Part shown: positions 13,932-15,343 of the stretch, one piece after another
Layout of the letters: every line of letters starts with the position of its first letter
How positions within the stretch are numbered: the stretch's first letter is position 1
Assembly: GCA_047620505.1 (NCBI GenBank)
Contig: JBLHKS010000168.1
Coordinates: forward strand, 1-15,343
DNA from: JBLHKS01 sp047620505
Lineage (GTDB): Bacteria > Verrucomicrobiota > Verrucomicrobiia > Verrucomicrobiales > DEV007
Reading direction: 5' to 3'
Length of the DNA stretch: 15,343 bases
Notes under the pieces: model-generated
What the model saw: the letters and a program-made list of their open reading frames with translations, nothing else
Told to the model about the DNA's origin: nothing
Databases searched by the model: none
Program-made: the position numbers and the translations under genes

Positions 13932-15278
13932 CTATCGTCGAATCTGCTCGCCCAGATAATCCCGATACTTCCGGAATTTCGCCAACCGCTCCGGATCCGT
14001 CTCACCGCGGTTGTTTTCCTCATTCGGGTCTTCGGCGAGGTTAAAGAGAAACTCGCCGTCGTTCGGCGTTTCCACATATTTCCAATCCCCATCGCGGACC
14101 GCTGACCACGGCTTTCGCTCGAGTTCCGCGTGAGCGCCGAGCTCCCAGAACAGCGCCCGGTCCGGGATCGGCTTGCCCTCGAAAATCGTCGGTGCCAGAT
14201 CTCGACCATCCAGCAGCTGCTGGTCGAACTCAGCCGAACCCAGCTTGCAGAACGTCGGAAACAGATCAATCGACCACGCGATCGAATCGTTCGTCGTGCC
14301 TGCCTCGATTTTACCTGGAAACCGCATCAAACACGGCACCCGCAGCCCGCCCTCGAACAACGTCGCTTTGTCGCCGCGAAACGGTTTGTTGCTTCCGCCG
14401 TAAACCGGATCGCCGCCGTGATCGGTTAGGAAAATCAGCAGCGTGACGTTCGACTGCCCGGTCTCCTCCAGCGTCTCTAACACTTTTCCAACGCCGTCGT
14501 CGAGCGACACCGTCATCGCCGCAAACTCGCGCCGAATCTTGTCCTCTATAAAATCGACGCGCTTCAAATCCGCCGCCTGCGGCTGCATCAGGTTGACCGG
14601 TGCCGCGTCCTTCGGGCTGTAGCCTTTGCCAAAATGCGGCGCGTTGTAGGCGAGGTAGAGGAAGAACGGTTCCTCAGCATCCTTGCTTTCGTTCAAAAAT
14701 TTCACCGCCTCCTCCGTGATCAACTCCGTCGCGTAGCCGTTCTCACTCACATGCTCTTCCTGATGATACCAGTCCGGAATCAAGCCGTAAGTCATCGTGA
14801 AAAAATCGATGCAGCCGCCGGTGTGGCCGATGAACCGATCAAACCCGTGACTCGTCGGCAGCAGCGATTTGTCGCCGTGCCCGAGATGCCACTTGCCGAT
14901 CAACGCCGTCTCGTAGCCGGCCTTCCCCAGATGTTCGGCCACTGTCGTTTCCTCCGGCTGGATCCCAGTCGACTTGTGCTCATCGTCCATGAACATCAGC
15001 GCGCTCAGAAGTTGGTGTTTCGAGCGACTCGGGTTGCGGCCTGTCAAAAGGCCAAACCTCGATGGTGTGCAGATCGCCGAAGCCGAGTAGAAATTCGTGA
15101 ACTTCACGCCCTCGGCCGCGATGCGATCGATGTTCGGCGTCGGAATCTCGCTTCCGTAACAGCCGACGTCGTTGATCCCCTGGTCGTCGGTGAAAATTAG
15201 CAGAATGTTAGGCCGATCCGCGCCAGCAGCTGCTGACGAAGTGATTGCAGCCCAAATTACTAAGAAGCGAATCATCAT
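13932..15278 (-). CDS. Sulfatase (formylglycine-dependent, Cys type), secreted
   Basis: A 448-residue protein with signal peptide MMIRFLVIWAAITSSAAAGA, then RPNILLIFTDDQGINDVGCYG, the arylsulfatase start with metal-binding Asp31-Asp32. The modification motif is CTPSRFGLLTG with Cys70, so activity needs a formylglycine-generating enzyme encoded elsewhere. Further active-site elements are GKWHLG (Lys129, His131), NAPHF (His215), TDHGGD (Asp286, His287) and NKPFRGDKATLFEGGLRVP (Lys298). The C-terminal subdomain (WSAVRDGDWKYVE, LFNLAEDPNEENN) is normal, and the length is typical of the S1 family. Likely substrates are sulfated glycans (inference). The frame stays open upstream to the window edge, but the signal peptide supports the start at 15278. 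Confidence 0.92.
   Translation of the reverse strand: MMIRFLVIWAAITSSAAAGADRPNILLIFTDDQGINDVGCYGSEIPTPNIDRIAAEGVKFTNFYSASAICTPSRFGLLTGRNPSRSKHQLLSALMFMDDEHKSTGIQPEETTVAEHLGKAGYETALIGKWHLGHGDKSLLPTSHGFDRFIGHTGGCIDFFTMTYGLIPDWYHQEEHVSENGYATELITEEAVKFLNESKDAEEPFFLYLAYNAPHFGKGYSPKDAAPVNLMQPQAADLKRVDFIEDKIRREFAAMTVSLDDGVGKVLETLEETGQSNVTLLIFLTDHGGDPVYGGSNKPFRGDKATLFEGGLRVPCLMRFPGKIEAGTTNDSIAWSIDLFPTFCKLGSAEFDQQLLDGRDLAPTIFEGKPIPDRALFWELGAHAELERKPWSAVRDGDWKYVETPNDGEFLFNLAEDPNEENNRGETDPERLAKFRKYRDYLGEQIRR
14211..14222. repeat. Iterated palindrome CAGCAGCTGCTG, copy 8
   Basis: Perfect, extended by C and G to 14 bp. It is read as Gln-Gln-Leu-Leu on the minus strand in the sulfatase C-terminal half. 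Confidence 0.9.
15224..15235. repeat. Iterated palindrome CAGCAGCTGCTG, copy 9
   Basis: Perfect 12-mer read as Ser-Ala-Ala-Ala in the sulfatase signal peptide (minus strand), the same reading phase as copies 3 and 4. Confidence 0.9.
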
Positions 15279-15343
15279 GCTCGACGATGCCGTTGCAACC
15301 AGGCGATGCCAAGGCGTTTTCCTCAGGTCCGCCAGTTCTCGAT

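Noticed and set aside
2884..14222. QQLL as a conserved protein motif explaining the palindrome
   Set aside because: The 12-mer also occurs as AAA codons and between genes, and the QQLL proteins are unrelated. The signal is at DNA level.
15323..15343. Possible C-terminus of another leftward gene (TGA at 15325-15323)
   Set aside because: Only six codons are visible before the edge, so there is nothing to support it.
1..15343. CRISPR array, tRNA, rRNA, integrase or IS element
   Set aside because: No regularly spaced direct repeats with spacers, no cloverleaf seen by eye, and no recombinase or transposase motifs in any frame.

Overview
The window looks like a chromosomal piece of a member of the Planctomycetota-Verrucomicrobiota-Chlamydiota group, most likely Verrucomicrobiota. 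The evidence is the mix of exported proteins: a CRTAC1-type FG-GAP/ASPIC lipoprotein, two DUF1080 proteins, a Tat-type DUF1501 protein, a formylglycine-dependent sulfatase, and a start fragment of a 'VPNVVNYQG' secreted protein. GC content is moderately high and Shine-Dalgarno sequences are mostly weak or absent. No tRNA, rRNA, CRISPR array or recognisable transposase was seen.

Layout. 1-119 (-) is the N-terminus of a secreted protein that runs off the edge. 427-624 (+) is a truncated DUF1501 copy. 739-6252 (-) holds three exported proteins: CRTAC1 family, DUF1080, and DUF1080 with a C-terminal helical extension. From a divergent start, 6325-9699 (+) holds a DUF1501 gene (one frameshift) and a large secreted alpha/beta hydrolase only 1 nt downstream. 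9807-12378 (+) is a two-gene unit joined by an ATGA overlap: SEFIR(TIR-like)-STAND ATPase (one frameshift), then winged-helix-like/TPR protein. 12575-13240 (+) is a membrane-anchored NERD nuclease-like protein with its own good sigma-70 promoter. 13368-13805 (-) is a small lipoprotein whose signal peptide is cut from its helical body by an in-frame TAA. 13932-15278 (-) is a sulfatase.

Functionally the outer parts look like an export and polysaccharide/organic-matter degradation neighbourhood. The middle (9.8-13.2 kb) looks like an embedded defence-type module: a SEFIR/TIR-like signalling domain, a STAND ATPase with an eroded Walker A but a clear Walker B, a TPR sensor, and a neighbouring NERD protein with an intact D-ExK nuclease core.

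The strongest DNA-level signal is a 12-bp palindrome, CAGCAGCTGCTG, present in nine perfect copies (2884, 4319, 7733, 8186, 9876, 11119, 12980, 14211, 15224). It lies in unrelated genes, in two reading phases, on both coding strands, and once between genes. It behaves like a highly iterated palindrome comparable in style to cyanobacterial HIP1. Other oddities are a 188-bp, about 90% identical duplication of the DUF1501 5' end, two frameshifts that are each repaired by one G in a G-run, and a shared element at 703-767 and 12460-12519.
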